Positions 1-8,810 of a DNA stretch of 59,533 nt are shown here, piece after piece (the stretch's first letter is position 1; each line of letters opens with the position of its first letter). The DNA is from Pseudogulbenkiania sp. Lineage in GTDB: Bacteria > Pseudomonadota > Gammaproteobacteria > Burkholderiales > Chromobacteriaceae. A program made the translations under genes and the position numbers. The notes under the pieces were generated by a model. It searched no databases and had not been told where the DNA came from. It saw only the letters and a list, made by a program, of their open reading frames with translations. Where the stretch lies: NCBI GenBank assembly GCA_018260425.1, contig JAGLBD010000005.1, forward strand, positions 6,957 through 66,489, read 5' to 3'.

Positions 1-2
1 GC

Positions 3-47
3 CTCGCCGACAAGATCATTGACCGCAATGCCGGGTCGGTTCGCTAA
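3..47 (+). CDS. C-terminal end of an upstream gene, probably EmrA-like membrane fusion protein (partial)
   Basis: An open frame enters from the left edge and ends at TAA 45-47, with last residues LADKIIDRNAGSVR. Only 14 codons are visible, so there is no domain evidence. The assignment rests on position: the next gene, 14 bp downstream, is an EmrB/QacA-type exporter, and such genes normally follow their HlyD/EmrA periplasmic adaptor. This is inference; the fragment could belong to any protein. Confidence 0.45.
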   Translation, partial: LADKIIDRNAGSVR

Positions 48-61
48 GCGGGAAGGTCATC

Positions 62-1612
62 ATGAGCGAGTCTGTTGCGGCCGCCCCGGAACCGTTGAAG
101 GGGGGCAAACTTGCCGTCCTGACGATTGCGGTGGCCTTTGCCACTTTCATGGAAGTGCTCGATACCACCATCGTCAATGTCTCGGTGCCTCACATTGCCG
201 GTGACCTGGGGGCCAGTTCGACCCAAGGGACCTGGGCCATCAGTTCGTATGGTCTGGCGGCGGCCATTGCCGTTCCTCTGACCGGGTGGCTGGCTCAGCG
301 GTTTGGTCAGGTGCGCATGTTTGTGTTGTCGGTGATCCTGTTTACCCTGATGTCGGCACTGTGTGGCTTTGCCACCAGTCTGCACGGTTTGGTGGCCTTC
401 CGGTTCCTGCAGGGGCTGGTGTCGGGACCGATGGTGCCTTTGTCACAGACCTTGCTGCTGGCCAGTTATCCGCATAACAAGAAAGGCCTGGCGCTGGCCT
501 TGTGGGCGATGACCGTGGTGGTGGCACCGATTTTCGGGCCGATGCTGGGCGGCTATCTGACCGACAACTTCAGCTGGCCATGGATCTTCTTTATCAATTT
601 GCCGGTCGGTGTGTTTGCCGCCGTCGTTTCCTGGATGCTCCTGAAAAAGCGTGAAACGCCTACGGCAAAAAAACCGATCGATCTGGTCGGATTGTTGCTG
701 CTGTTCGTCGGTGTCGGCAGTTTGCAGATGATGCTGGACAACGGCAATGATCTGGACTGGTTCAATTCCCCGCTGATCCTGGGCTTGACCATTGTCGCGG
801 TCGTTTCTCTATCGTTCCTGGTGGTGTGGGAACTGACCGATCACCATCCGGTGGTGGATTTGTCGCTGTTCAAGTTGCGTAATTTCCGTTACGGCGTGCT
901 GACCTTGTCGCTGGGGATGTTCTGCTTCTTTGGCAGTACGGTGATTTTTCCGCTCTGGTTGCAGACGGTGAAGGGCTTTACCGCCACCTGGTCGGGTCTG
1001 GCAACGGCACCAGTCGGCATTCTGGCTTTTTTCCTGTCGCCACTGGTCGGCAAGAATATCCAGAAGCTTAATCTGCGTTTGTTGACTTCGTTTGCCTTCG
1101 TGGTGTTTGCCACGACCATGTTCTGGTTCGCCAGTTTTACCCTGGACACGGCCTTTGGCCAGTTGATCTGGCCGCGATTGTTTCAAGGGATCGGCGTTGC
1201 CTGCTTCTTTGTACCGCTCAACCAGATCATCTTGTCCGGTATTGGTCCTGAACGAATGGCGGCGGCCTCCGGCTTGTCGAACTTCTTCAGAACGCTGTCG
1301 GGGAGTTTTGCCACGGCGATCGTGACCTTTGTCTGGTCGCATCGTCAGGAAATGCATCACGCGCAAATGACCGAGCTGGTCACGTCAGCCAGTCCGGGGA
1401 CTCAAGAGTACCTGGCCAAACTTGGCGACGTCGGCATCAAAGGTACGTCGGCCTACGCCAATATTGATCAGTTGATCGGACAGCAGGCCTATATGCTGGC
1501 GACCAGCGAGGTGTTCTGGGGCATGGGCGTGATCTTTCTCGCGCTGATTGCCGTGGTCTGGTTATGTAAACCCCCGTTCGGCAATGCTGCCGGCCCGGGG
1601 GGAGGGCACTGA
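62..1612 (+). CDS. DHA2-family (EmrB/QacA) multidrug efflux MFS transporter
   Basis: A 516-residue inner-membrane drug:proton antiporter of the 14-helix DHA2 family. The first helix carries the family signature LDTTIVNVSVPHIAGDL (about residues 33-49), followed by WAISSYGLAAAIAVPLTGWLA (58-78) and a loop with RFGQVRMF, the equivalent of the MFS A-motif. Length is typical of EmrB (about 510). The start ATG at 62 has GGAAGG 5-10 bases upstream. The preceding fragment is probably the EmrA adaptor, which would make a tripartite pump with a TolC-like outer membrane protein. The substrate cannot be read from the sequence. A strong hairpin terminator follows the stop codon. Confidence 0.92.
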   Translation: MSESVAAAPEPLKGGKLAVLTIAVAFATFMEVLDTTIVNVSVPHIAGDLGASSTQGTWAISSYGLAAAIAVPLTGWLAQRFGQVRMFVLSVILFTLMSALCGFATSLHGLVAFRFLQGLVSGPMVPLSQTLLLASYPHNKKGLALALWAMTVVVAPIFGPMLGGYLTDNFSWPWIFFINLPVGVFAAVVSWMLLKKRETPTAKKPIDLVGLLLLFVGVGSLQMMLDNGNDLDWFNSPLILGLTIVAVVSLSFLVVWELTDHHPVVDLSLFKLRNFRYGVLTLSLGMFCFFGSTVIFPLWLQTVKGFTATWSGLATAPVGILAFFLSPLVGKNIQKLNLRLLTSFAFVVFATTMFWFASFTLDTAFGQLIWPRLFQGIGVACFFVPLNQIILSGIGPERMAAASGLSNFFRTLSGSFATAIVTFVWSHRQEMHHAQMTELVTSASPGTQEYLAKLGDVGIKGTSAYANIDQLIGQQAYMLATSEVFWGMGVIFLALIAVVWLCKPPFGNAAGPGGGH

Positions 1613-1615
1613 CAG

Positions 1616-1647
1616 AAAAACCGGATGGCTCGCCCTCCGGTTTTTTT
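1616..1647 (+). terminator. Rho-independent terminator of the emrB-like gene
   Basis: The stem ACCGGA (1620-1625) pairs with TCCGGT (1636-1641) around a 10-base loop, with A's before it and seven T's after. It begins three bases after the stop codon. Confidence 0.85.
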
Positions 1648-1908
1648 ATGCTTCACAGCAGGGTGTGTTGCAGCTGAGACAGTGATGAAGGTCCGGGCTG
1701 GCAGGTTTGATGCGAAGTGTTTTGAATGGCGGGTCTAGTGTCCACTTTTTTGTGAGAAAACCTTTACTATCAGAGGGATGCGTATTTTTACTGATGTTTC
1801 TGTAATGATCGGGGCGCTTATAGTGACTGCGTCAGGGCATGACGTGTCCTGCTGTCGTAAACCGCAGGTGAGTGAACACGACTCTGACCCTTTCCGAGGA
1901 AAATCATC
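1648..1908. promoter_or_regulatory. Intergenic region upstream of first PEP-CTERM gene
   Basis: This 261-bp gap is followed by a + strand gene. A weak sigma-54-like pair (CTGGCA at 1698-1703 and TGC at 1711-1713, with GG-N10-GC spacing) lies about 200 bp upstream of the start. PEP-CTERM genes in some betaproteobacteria are under sigma-54/PrsR control, but the second paralogue has no such site, so this is only a suggestion. GAGGAAAATCATC before the ATG at 1909 is the ribosome binding site. Confidence 0.3.
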
Positions 1909-2595
1909 ATGAAGACAGCGATCCTTGTTGCCATTCTGGCACTGGGCGCGGCGCAGGCCGAAGCCAGTGTGACCCCCGCCAACCTGATCATCAACGGCAG
2001 TTTCGAACAAGCCGCCCCAGGGTTTTCATTGCCCGCAAACGGTGCTTGGGCCGTGTACGGTAATGGCAGTCTGCTGGGCTGGAATACCTCGGTAGGGCAG
2101 GGCGTCGAGATCCAGAACCATGCGGTGGGCAATGCGCAGAATGGCAACTATCTGGTTGAACTGGATAGCGATAGCCGCAATCATGTCGGTGCTGCGGCTC
2201 AGGTCGGCGCCAGCAGCAATTCCAACCTGTGGCAGACCATAGCCACCCAGATTGGCGCAAGCTACAGCTACTCGTTCTGGTATGCCCCGCGGACCGGAAC
2301 CTCGGCGTCGACCAATGCGATCGACTGGTCGTTTGGCTCGGCTCAGGGGCAAGTCAGCGGCACGGGAGGTTCCGGCCTGAGTTGGCAGCAAGTGACCGGC
2401 AGCTTTATTGCGACAGCGTCTTCTACCTTGATCAATTTCCAGGCAAAAGGGACGGCAGATACCTATGGGGGTCTGCTGGACTCGGTGACTGTCTCGCTGG
2501 CCTCGCCCGCCCCTGCCGTGCCGGAGCCTGAAACGTATGCCTTGATGGGACTGGGCTTGGCGGGAGTGCTGTTGGTACGCCGAAAACGCCACTGA
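1909..2595 (+). CDS. PEP-CTERM sorting domain protein with DUF642-like N-terminal domain (paralogue 1)
   Basis: A 228-residue exported protein. It has an N-terminal signal peptide (MKTAILVAILALGAAQAEA), then a domain beginning with NLIINGSFEQ, the hallmark of the DUF642/galactose-binding-like 'NGSFE' proteins, with a GQGVEIQ segment and an NYLVELDSD block. It ends in a PEP-CTERM tail: VPEPETYALMGLGLAG, a hydrophobic helix and RRKRH. PEP-CTERM tails are processed by exosortases, usually in bacteria that make exopolysaccharide; no exosortase is in the window. It is followed 282 bp later by a paralogue of nearly the same length. The role is probably as a surface or matrix protein, with no catalytic motif visible. 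Confidence 0.85.
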   Translation: MKTAILVAILALGAAQAEASVTPANLIINGSFEQAAPGFSLPANGAWAVYGNGSLLGWNTSVGQGVEIQNHAVGNAQNGNYLVELDSDSRNHVGAAAQVGASSNSNLWQTIATQIGASYSYSFWYAPRTGTSASTNAIDWSFGSAQGQVSGTGGSGLSWQQVTGSFIATASSTLINFQAKGTADTYGGLLDSVTVSLASPAPAVPEPETYALMGLGLAGVLLVRRKRH

Positions 2596-2616
2596 TGGTC
2601 TTGCCGCGCTGTGACG

Positions 2617-2645
2617 ACCGCCCGCTTTAGGGCGGTTTTGTCGTT
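2617..2645 (+). terminator. Rho-independent terminator after PEP-CTERM paralogue 1
   Basis: ACCGCCC (2617-2623) pairs with GGGCGGT (2630-2636) around a 6-base loop, followed by TTTGTCGTTTT. Confidence 0.8.
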
Positions 2646-2877
2646 TTGGGGGGGATGACTTTACATTCATGAAAACGCATTGATAATATATGCATTATTA
2701 GTAAAGATGACTTGTAAGTGTTTGCTTTTATCTGTTTTGCTGCGTAGTTATACGGATTTTTTTGTTTCAGCCAAACGGTATAGTTTGATCCAAGTTAAAT
2801 AAGTTTCGGGTTTTAGCCGTTCTGATCGGCAATGAATAACGACAACCTCACCTTTTTGAATCGACAGGGATAACACC

Positions 2878-3576
2878 ATGAAAAAAATGCTCGCTGCCGC
2901 TGTTCTCGCCGTTTCCTCACTGGCTGCCAATGCGGCGGTGACACCGACCAATATCGTGGTCAACGGCAGTTTCGAACAGGCCGCCAAAGGTTTCTCCCTG
3001 CCGGGCAACGGGGGCTGGGGTGTCTATGGCGATGGTAGCCTGTTGGGCTGGCGTACCTCGATCGGTCAAGGTGTCGAAGTTCAATACAATGCCGCGGGCA
3101 AGGCGCAGAGCGGTAACTACCTGATCGAGCTGGACAGTGATTTTGGCAATCATATTGGTACCGCTGCAGCCAAGGGTGCCGGCACCAACTCCAATATCTG
3201 GCAGGATCTGTCTACCGTCAAAGGTGCGACCTATTCCTACTCGTTCTGGTACGCTGCGCGTCCGGGTACCACCAGTGGTTCCAACGGTATCAGCTATGTC
3301 TTTGGTGACGTTGCTGGCTCGAAGCCGATCACCGGTACCGGTGGCAGCTCTACCGCATGGACCCAGTACACCGGCAGCTTCGTCGCCAGCAGCACCACCT
3401 CGCGCATCAGCTTCCTGGCTAATGGTGCCGCCGACGGTTACGGTGGATTCATCGACAATGTTTCGGTCGTACAACTGAAGGTGCCGACTCCGGCCGTTCC
3501 GGAACCGGAAACCTATGCCCTGATGGGTCTGGGTCTGGCAGGTGTGCTGCTTGCCCGTAAAAAGCGCCGCGCCTGA
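2878..3576 (+). CDS. PEP-CTERM sorting domain protein with DUF642-like N-terminal domain (paralogue 2)
   Basis: A 232-residue exported protein, clearly a tandem duplicate of the gene at 1909. It has a signal peptide (MKKMLAAAVLAVSSLAANA), the NIVVNGSFEQAAKGFSLPGN block, GQGVEVQ, NYLIELDSD, SYSFWYA and the tail VPEPETYALMGLGLAGVLLARKKRRA. By eye about 60% of residues are shared with paralogue 1, with most differences in the middle (residues 100-180). Each gene has its own terminator, so they are separate transcription units. No exosortase or polysaccharide genes are adjacent. A structural, carbohydrate-binding or matrix role is an inference from the family. Confidence 0.87.
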   Translation: MKKMLAAAVLAVSSLAANAAVTPTNIVVNGSFEQAAKGFSLPGNGGWGVYGDGSLLGWRTSIGQGVEVQYNAAGKAQSGNYLIELDSDFGNHIGTAAAKGAGTNSNIWQDLSTVKGATYSYSFWYAARPGTTSGSNGISYVFGDVAGSKPITGTGGSSTAWTQYTGSFVASSTTSRISFLANGAADGYGGFIDNVSVVQLKVPTPAVPEPETYALMGLGLAGVLLARKKRRA

Positions 3577-3601
3577 ATCGTTGTCAGGTCGGGAAGAAAT
3601 C

Positions 3602-3629
3602 AAGCCGTCACACTGTGACGGCTTTTTTA
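3602..3629 (+). terminator. Terminator between PEP-CTERM paralogue 2 and bufC
   Basis: GCCGTCAC (3604-3611) pairs with GTGACGGC (3615-3622) and is followed by TTTTTT. It ends the + strand gene just before the convergent bufC gene. Confidence 0.85.
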
Positions 3630-3651
3630 TTTCAGCTTAACGGCGAACCTT

Positions 3652-4401
3652 TTAACGGTGAACCATGCTGACTTTGCCTGTGGCAAACAGGCGTAGCAGG
3701 ACCGGTTCCGGGTGATAGTCCGGATCGACGGCCAAGGCGGCGTCGGTCGCCGTCTCCAGTGTTTCATCGTCTTGCAGGGCACGCAGAAAGACCGCCTCAG
3801 CCAGAGGCACCGCTGTCACGTCGACGGTTCCCGAATGACGATCAATCCACACCCCCTCAGGCTGTTTTTCCTGTGTGAAGGAAAAGTCTTCCGGTGCGTC
3901 CCGATGGGCATGCCACAACGTGGCAATCGGCCATGCCGAGATAATGACGGCACACTCGGGCAGGAAGGTCAGACGGAGTGCCGGCCACTCGTCCGGGTCA
4001 TGCCTGGCCAGTTCGCCGGGCGCTATCGCGGCTTCATCCCCGGCGTAATAGCAGCGATGCCGTTGCCACTCAAGTTCCGCCATGTCGGCAAGACAGGCCG
4101 GCAGCTGTGCAGGGCAGTCGGCAATGAATGCCGCAAAATCATCGCCGTAGTCATGCAGGTTGCCACTGGTGGAGCGGTGTATCGCGACATAATCACGGCA
4201 CAAGGCGGCAAAACATTCCTCGCCAACGATCCGTTCACACACCGCAAACACCTTGCGCAGGCAGCCATACAATGTCGCGAAATAGTTGTTGCGATAGATG
4301 GCAAGCCCGGCAGCGTCGATGCCGGGAGGCGGTGGTGCCGACGAATCGCTAATGGCATTCATCAAGGCGGTTTGCCACTGACGGGCGTCACTGTCCATCA
4401 T
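3652..4401 (-). CDS. bufC: BufC/HvfC-type protein (DUF2063, MNIO partner)
   Basis: A 249-residue DUF2063 protein. The N-terminal block is characteristic: GLAIYRNNYFATLYGCL (about 31-47), then a VFAVCERIVGEECFAALCRDYV-type segment containing ERIVGEE and FAALCRDYV. In this family DUF2063 proteins are the recognition partner that presents a precursor peptide to the DUF692 iron enzyme. It overlaps bufB by 14 bases, and GAGGAACACA before the start gives a ribosome binding site, so the two are translated together. The start could be either of two adjacent ATGs (4398 or 4401). What is unusual is that no precursor gene accompanies the pair. Confidence 0.85.
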   Translation of the reverse strand: MMDSDARQWQTALMNAISDSSAPPPPGIDAAGLAIYRNNYFATLYGCLRKVFAVCERIVGEECFAALCRDYVAIHRSTSGNLHDYGDDFAAFIADCPAQLPACLADMAELEWQRHRCYYAGDEAAIAPGELARHDPDEWPALRLTFLPECAVIISAWPIATLWHAHRDAPEDFSFTQEKQPEGVWIDRHSGTVDVTAVPLAEAVFLRALQDDETLETATDAALAVDPDYHPEPVLLRLFATGKVSMVHR

Positions 4402-5212
4402 TGTGTTCCTCGAGGCAGGATCGGGCGCGCTGCGCTTCGGCGAGCAGTTCCTTGAGCGGGGGAATGGCCTGATCCCGTTCGATCAGGGTGGGGCGTGCCC
4501 CAAAGCGTTGCAGGACGGTACGGTACAAGGCCCAAACCGGTTCGCTGACCGGATGACTATGGGTATCGACCAGTATGCCGTCCCGTTCGCTGTAGCCGGC
4601 AAGATGAATCTCGCCAATGGCCTCGGCAGGCAAGGCATCCAGAAAGGCGTCGATGTCTTCGCCAAGATTGACGTGATTCACATACAGGTTGTTCACATCC
4701 AATAAAATCCCACAGCCACTGCGTTCTACCAGCGCCGCCAGAAACTCACCTTCACCGTAATCATTGCCGGGATAGGCGCCGTAAGCGGAAAGGTTTTCCA
4801 GTAGCAAGCGGTGCCCCAACACGGTTTGCACTTCATCGATCCGGCTCGCCAGCTCGACAAGGGTGGCGGTGGTGCGCGGAATGGGCAGCAGATCATTGAT
4901 ATAATGCGCCGGGCCATGGTTGGCTGCCAGATGTTCCGATACCGCACTAGGCTCGATGGTCTGGATCAGGGTGCGGATGTTGGCCAGCAGGCGGGGGTCC
5001 GGGCGTGCCGGAGAGCCCAGGCCAAGTCCCACCCCATGCAGGGAAACCGGCCAGCGTTCACGGAGACGGCCCAGCATGTGCGGTGCCTGGCCACCGCCGA
5101 GAAAGTTTTCGGTATGGACTTCGATCCAGCCCAGATCCGGACAGTTTTCCAGCACCTCGCGGTAGTGGGGGCCTCTCAGTCCGATTCCAGCAGTCAGTGG
5201 CAACGTATTCAT
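4388..5212 (-). CDS. bufB: BufB/HvfB-type multinuclear non-haem iron enzyme (DUF692, MNIO)
   Basis: A 274-residue TIM-barrel enzyme of the DUF692/MNIO family, which uses an iron cluster to modify cysteines of ribosomally made peptides. Expected metal-ligand motifs are present in order: GIGLRGPHY (10-18), VHTENF (32-37), SLHGVGLGLGS (57-67), VSEHLA, LLLENLSAY, LLDVNNLYVN, IHLAGY, DTHSHPV and TLIERD, so it looks intact. It heads a bufB-bufC operon. In known bufferin operons a DUF2282 precursor (bufA) lies immediately upstream. Here the 159 bp before bufB hold no Cys-rich leader peptide and the next gene is divergent. Its substrate therefore must be encoded elsewhere or be of a different kind. 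Confidence 0.9.
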   Translation of the reverse strand: MNTLPLTAGIGLRGPHYREVLENCPDLGWIEVHTENFLGGGQAPHMLGRLRERWPVSLHGVGLGLGSPARPDPRLLANIRTLIQTIEPSAVSEHLAANHGPAHYINDLLPIPRTTATLVELASRIDEVQTVLGHRLLLENLSAYGAYPGNDYGEGEFLAALVERSGCGILLDVNNLYVNHVNLGEDIDAFLDALPAEAIGEIHLAGYSERDGILVDTHSHPVSEPVWALYRTVLQRFGARPTLIERDQAIPPLKELLAEAQRARSCLEEHNDGQ

Positions 5213-5371
5213 TGATTATCCGGCGTAATGCGAGTTTGGGAATGTAGTGTATTCTGCGTTGTTCAGGGGGGCCGCGGGAAGTATCCCCGAAACGGGTAGC
5301 CACCTCTTTACTCAATGGGCATCAAGGAATAGGCTTGAACCTTAATACATGGAAAATGCAGTAATAAGCCA

Positions 5372-6118
5372 ATGTTAAAACGTGTTGTCAGTGTTTTCCT
5401 GCTCATGTGTGTTTGGCAATCTGCCATGGCCAAGGACATGGTCAGGTTGGGCGCAGAAGCCGATTGGTTGCCCTTCTCGGGTAATGTCTCCGGCCGGCCG
5501 ACAGGGTTCTCGGTGGAGGTGGTGCGTGCCGCCTACGAGGAAGCCGGTGTCGATGTGGTGTTTGTTTCCTATCCTTATGCCCGTTGTCTCGAGCTTGCCC
5601 GTCGCGGTGTACTGGATGGTTGTTTCGATATCATTCGCAATCGCGAGCGCGAGGCGACTTTTCTGTGGCACCGGCGCCCCTTGTTGCATGCCCGGATCGC
5701 GATCTATGCCCGTAGCACGGCTGAAAACGAACAATTGGTGGCCGAAGATCTCTCGGGACGCTCGGTGGCGGTGACACTTGGCTATGAGTATGGCGATGCC
5801 ATCGACCTCAACCCCCGCATCAAGCGCTACGAAGTCCTGCGTGACGAGAATGGTTTCCGAATGCTGAAGGCCGGACGGGTTGATTATATGCTGGCGTACC
5901 GAACGGTTGCCAATCAGCTCTTTGAACGGTGGAAAAACGATTTCGAAGGACAATTCAAAGAAGTGGGTGTGGCCTACGAAGCGGATGTGTTCGTCGGTTT
6001 TTCACTGGTACATGCTACGTCCGGACGTTATGCGGCCTTGCTGGATGACGGGCTGGACAAGGTGCGCCGCAACGGTCGTTATCGACAACTGCAGGAACGC
6101 TGGCGTATCGCGGATTGA
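5372..6118 (+). CDS. Periplasmic solute-binding protein, family 3 (SBP_bac_3)
   Basis: A 248-residue protein with signal peptide MLKRVVSVFLLMCVWQSAMA, then a family-3 binding-protein fold: RLGAEADWLPFSG at the start of the mature protein, GFSVEVVRAAYEEAGVDV, a YPYARCLELARRGVLDGCFD segment and a second lobe from about residue 130 (SGRSVAVTLGYEYGD). Binding proteins of this type usually carry amino acids or similar small ligands. No permease or ATPase gene is adjacent. It reads divergently from bufB and is followed by a TonB-dependent receptor, with no evidence of a functional link to either. The ligand is unknown. Confidence 0.82.
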   Translation: MLKRVVSVFLLMCVWQSAMAKDMVRLGAEADWLPFSGNVSGRPTGFSVEVVRAAYEEAGVDVVFVSYPYARCLELARRGVLDGCFDIIRNREREATFLWHRRPLLHARIAIYARSTAENEQLVAEDLSGRSVAVTLGYEYGDAIDLNPRIKRYEVLRDENGFRMLKAGRVDYMLAYRTVANQLFERWKNDFEGQFKEVGVAYEADVFVGFSLVHATSGRYAALLDDGLDKVRRNGRYRQLQERWRIAD

Positions 6119-6222
6119 ACAGGCCGTTGAATTGTTTGTTTAGGTAAAAATTGTGCGTTTGTCATGAAACTTTGCGACACTATCGGCGTCTGCACTGAAT
6201 TACCTTTATTGATAACGTCATA

Positions 6223-8412
6223 ATGATCACCCGTCACCTCTCCTGTTTCGTCGTTGCACTCTCCTGTTCCAATCTGGTTCATGCCGCTGCGGATGACGGG
6301 CCCGGGGCAAAAGACAGTGATGTCCGCTCTGTTCCGGCAACCACCGACAAACTGGAAAAAGTTCAGGTCATCGGTACGCGTCGGGATGATACGGCGCTGC
6401 GGCGGGAGCAAACCGCGGCAAAAACCATCCTCGGTCCTGAAGAATTGCAGAAATATGGTGATTCCACCATTGCCGATGTGCTGAAACGTCAGCCTGGCAT
6501 TACCTTGGGAGGCAATCCCGGGCGGGGTGGCGACATTCGCATGCGTGGTCTCGGCAGCGGCTATACCCAGGTCCTGCTCAATGGTGAACGTCCTCCGGCC
6601 GGTTTCTCGCTGGATACCCTCTCCCCCTCGATGATTGACCGGATTGAAATCATGCGCGGCCCGGTGGCCGAGCACAGTAGTAATGCCATCGCCGGGACCA
6701 TCAATATCATTCTCAAGGTCGACAGCATCAAGCGCCCAAGCGAGTTCAAAGCCTCCTTGGGTAGCGACCATGGCCGTTTGCAACCCTCCTTGTTCGCGCA
6801 GACTAATGGCAAGAGCGACGCGTTGGCCTGGAGCCTGTCGGGGTTTGTTTCCGGCTATAACCAGAGCAATGACACGGCGGACAGTCTGGTCTGGCTGGAT
6901 CGTGGCGGACAGCCGCTGCGTACGGAGAATGATACAACCAGCTCATCGTACTCCGGTGTCGTTGCCGGGTTGAATCCACGCTTGACCTGGACGTGGGAGA
7001 ACGGCGATACCTTGAGCATCCAGCCCTTCTTCTTTCATCGGGATGGAAGCACTAGCAGTAATGAAATCTCCAACTATGCCCCCGTGCAAGCGCGTGACGT
7101 GGTGAATACCGACTTTTTCGCCAGTTCGCGTAACGACTCGCTGCGAACTCTGGCCAACTGGAAGGGATCGGTTGGTGAGGGAAATCGTCTGGAACTCAAA
7201 CTGGGGGTCAATTTCAACGAGAGTCACTCCGATAGTCTAACGCGTCGTTCGGCCCGCGATAGTGCATTCGATACGGTGCGCAAAGACACGGGTAATGTCC
7301 GTTCCACCGGGTTTACCAGCGGTGGCAAGTTTACCTATCCGCTGGCCGATAAGCAGACGTTGGCAACGGGTTTCGAGAGCGAGCTGAACTGGCGCCGCGA
7401 AACCACGCATACGCTGATCAATGGCGTTGATCCTCTGGCGGACTTTGGTCCGGACAGCAAGGTCCGTACCTCGCGACTGGCCGTGTATGCGCAGGACGAG
7501 AAGGATTTCGGCAAGTCGTTTTCCGGCTATGTCGGGGTGCGCTGGGAGGGTATCGAGACCCGCAGCCTTGCCGTGGTGAATCGTTCGTCGGTGCTCAGTC
7601 CGATGCTGCACGGTGTATGGCGGCTGGGCGATGACCGCCGTGATTTGATCCGGGCGAGCATTACCCGCAGCTACCGGGCACCGGCGACCTCCGACCTGAT
7701 CGCGCGTCCTTCATTGTCTAATGACAACACGCCAACCTCCCCCGATACCACCGGCAATCCCCAGCTCAAGCCGGAATTGTCCTGGGGGCTGGATACGGCC
7801 TACGAGCATTATCTGGAGCAGGGCGGTGTGCTCAGTGCCAGCGTATTTGGCCGCACCATCGATCACTTGATGCGTCGGCGTACCGACTACATCGATGGGC
7901 GCTGGGTATCACGTCCGGTGAATCTGGATCATGCCACCACCTTCGGTGTCGAGCTGGAAGCGAAACTGCGTCTGGCCGATTTGCTCGGTAAGGCCGATGC
8001 CGCGCCACTGGATATCCGGGCCAACCTGAGTCGTTACTGGTCGCATGTGTCGGGAATACCCGGCCCGGACAACCGCTTGAACGAGCAAGTGCGCCTGACG
8101 GCCAATCTGGGCTTGGACTATCGCTTTTCCCGTCTGCCGCTGACGGTCGGGGGGAATATGAACTGGACGCCTTCTTATGGCCTGCAAAGCAGTGAAGAGC
8201 AAATCCGTCACATGGGGGGCAAGCGGGTGCTGGATCTGTACGGGCTATGGAAGTTTTCGCCGGTCACTCAAGTGCGGATCAGTGCCGGCAATGTGCTGGG
8301 TGCTGACTACCGGACGACGAACGAGTACGTGTCGGGAGCAACCCATCAGGTCACTCAATCCCTTGCGTCGACGTATCCTAGTCTGACAGCCAGCTTCGAA
8401 CACAAATTCTGA
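6223..8412 (+). CDS. TonB-dependent outer membrane receptor
   Basis: A 729-residue outer membrane receptor. It has a signal sequence (about residues 1-24), a plug domain from EKVQVIGTR to the segment ending SNAIAGTINIILK (about residues 45-165) with the typical DVLKRQPGIT, IRMRGLGSGYTQVLLNG and IDRIEIMRGPV motifs, then a 22-strand barrel ending in SLTASFEHKF with a terminal aromatic. Plug motifs resemble ferric-siderophore receptors, but the ligand is unknown. No clear Fur box was seen in the 104 bp before it. Its stop is 5 bp from the convergent cupin gene. Confidence 0.88.
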   Translation: MITRHLSCFVVALSCSNLVHAAADDGPGAKDSDVRSVPATTDKLEKVQVIGTRRDDTALRREQTAAKTILGPEELQKYGDSTIADVLKRQPGITLGGNPGRGGDIRMRGLGSGYTQVLLNGERPPAGFSLDTLSPSMIDRIEIMRGPVAEHSSNAIAGTINIILKVDSIKRPSEFKASLGSDHGRLQPSLFAQTNGKSDALAWSLSGFVSGYNQSNDTADSLVWLDRGGQPLRTENDTTSSSYSGVVAGLNPRLTWTWENGDTLSIQPFFFHRDGSTSSNEISNYAPVQARDVVNTDFFASSRNDSLRTLANWKGSVGEGNRLELKLGVNFNESHSDSLTRRSARDSAFDTVRKDTGNVRSTGFTSGGKFTYPLADKQTLATGFESELNWRRETTHTLINGVDPLADFGPDSKVRTSRLAVYAQDEKDFGKSFSGYVGVRWEGIETRSLAVVNRSSVLSPMLHGVWRLGDDRRDLIRASITRSYRAPATSDLIARPSLSNDNTPTSPDTTGNPQLKPELSWGLDTAYEHYLEQGGVLSASVFGRTIDHLMRRRTDYIDGRWVSRPVNLDHATTFGVELEAKLRLADLLGKADAAPLDIRANLSRYWSHVSGIPGPDNRLNEQVRLTANLGLDYRFSRLPLTVGGNMNWTPSYGLQSSEEQIRHMGGKRVLDLYGLWKFSPVTQVRISAGNVLGADYRTTNEYVSGATHQVTQSLASTYPSLTASFEHKF

Positions 8413-8417
8413 ACCGC

Positions 8418-8810
8418 TCAGTGCACTTCGGTCAGGTCGAACGGGCCGTTGTGCACGAACACCAGCTTACAGTCCTCGAGATAGTGTGCGTCGTGGATGC
8501 GACCACCGCGAATGTAGCCGGTTTCCCCTTTGCCTAGCACCAGCAGCGGGCCGTCTTTTTCCAGACCTGCCGGGGTTTGGAGATAAAACTGCACGGACAT
8601 GCGTCCTTCCACCACGACAGTCATGTCATCGGAGGGATGAAAGTGTGGCGGCTCACTGCTGCCGGCTGTCCATTTCTCCAGAAAGACTTCCACGCCATCC
8701 GGGTTTTCCGGGAGTGTGGTTCGGATTTCAAAGCCGGCCGGACCATCATCCAGCGTTATATGGTTTTGCCAGATCAGGCTGGTGTCAGCGGTGACATCCT
8801 TGGAATGCAT
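8418..8810 (-). CDS. Small cupin-domain protein
   Basis: A 130-residue single-domain cupin. The metal-site motif EPPHFHPSDD (about 52-61) followed by VVEGRMSVQF, and the second motif around GRIHDAHYLEDC, mark the conserved barrel. The open frame extends 28 codons further upstream, but the start at 8810 (MHSKDVTADT) is preferred because AAGGAG lies six bases before it and the longer version has no ribosome binding site. Substrate and reaction are unknown. It is convergent with the TonB receptor and lies downstream of the signalling kinase on the same strand. Confidence 0.8.
   Translation of the reverse strand: MHSKDVTADTSLIWQNHITLDDGPAGFEIRTTLPENPDGVEVFLEKWTAGSSEPPHFHPSDDMTVVVEGRMSVQFYLQTPAGLEKDGPLLVLGKGETGYIRGGRIHDAHYLEDCKLVFVHNGPFDLTEVH

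Noticed and set aside
1698-1713. Sigma-54 promoter upstream of PEP-CTERM gene 1
   Set aside because: GG-N10-GC spacing fits, but the -12 part is poor and the second paralogue has none; kept only as a weak note.
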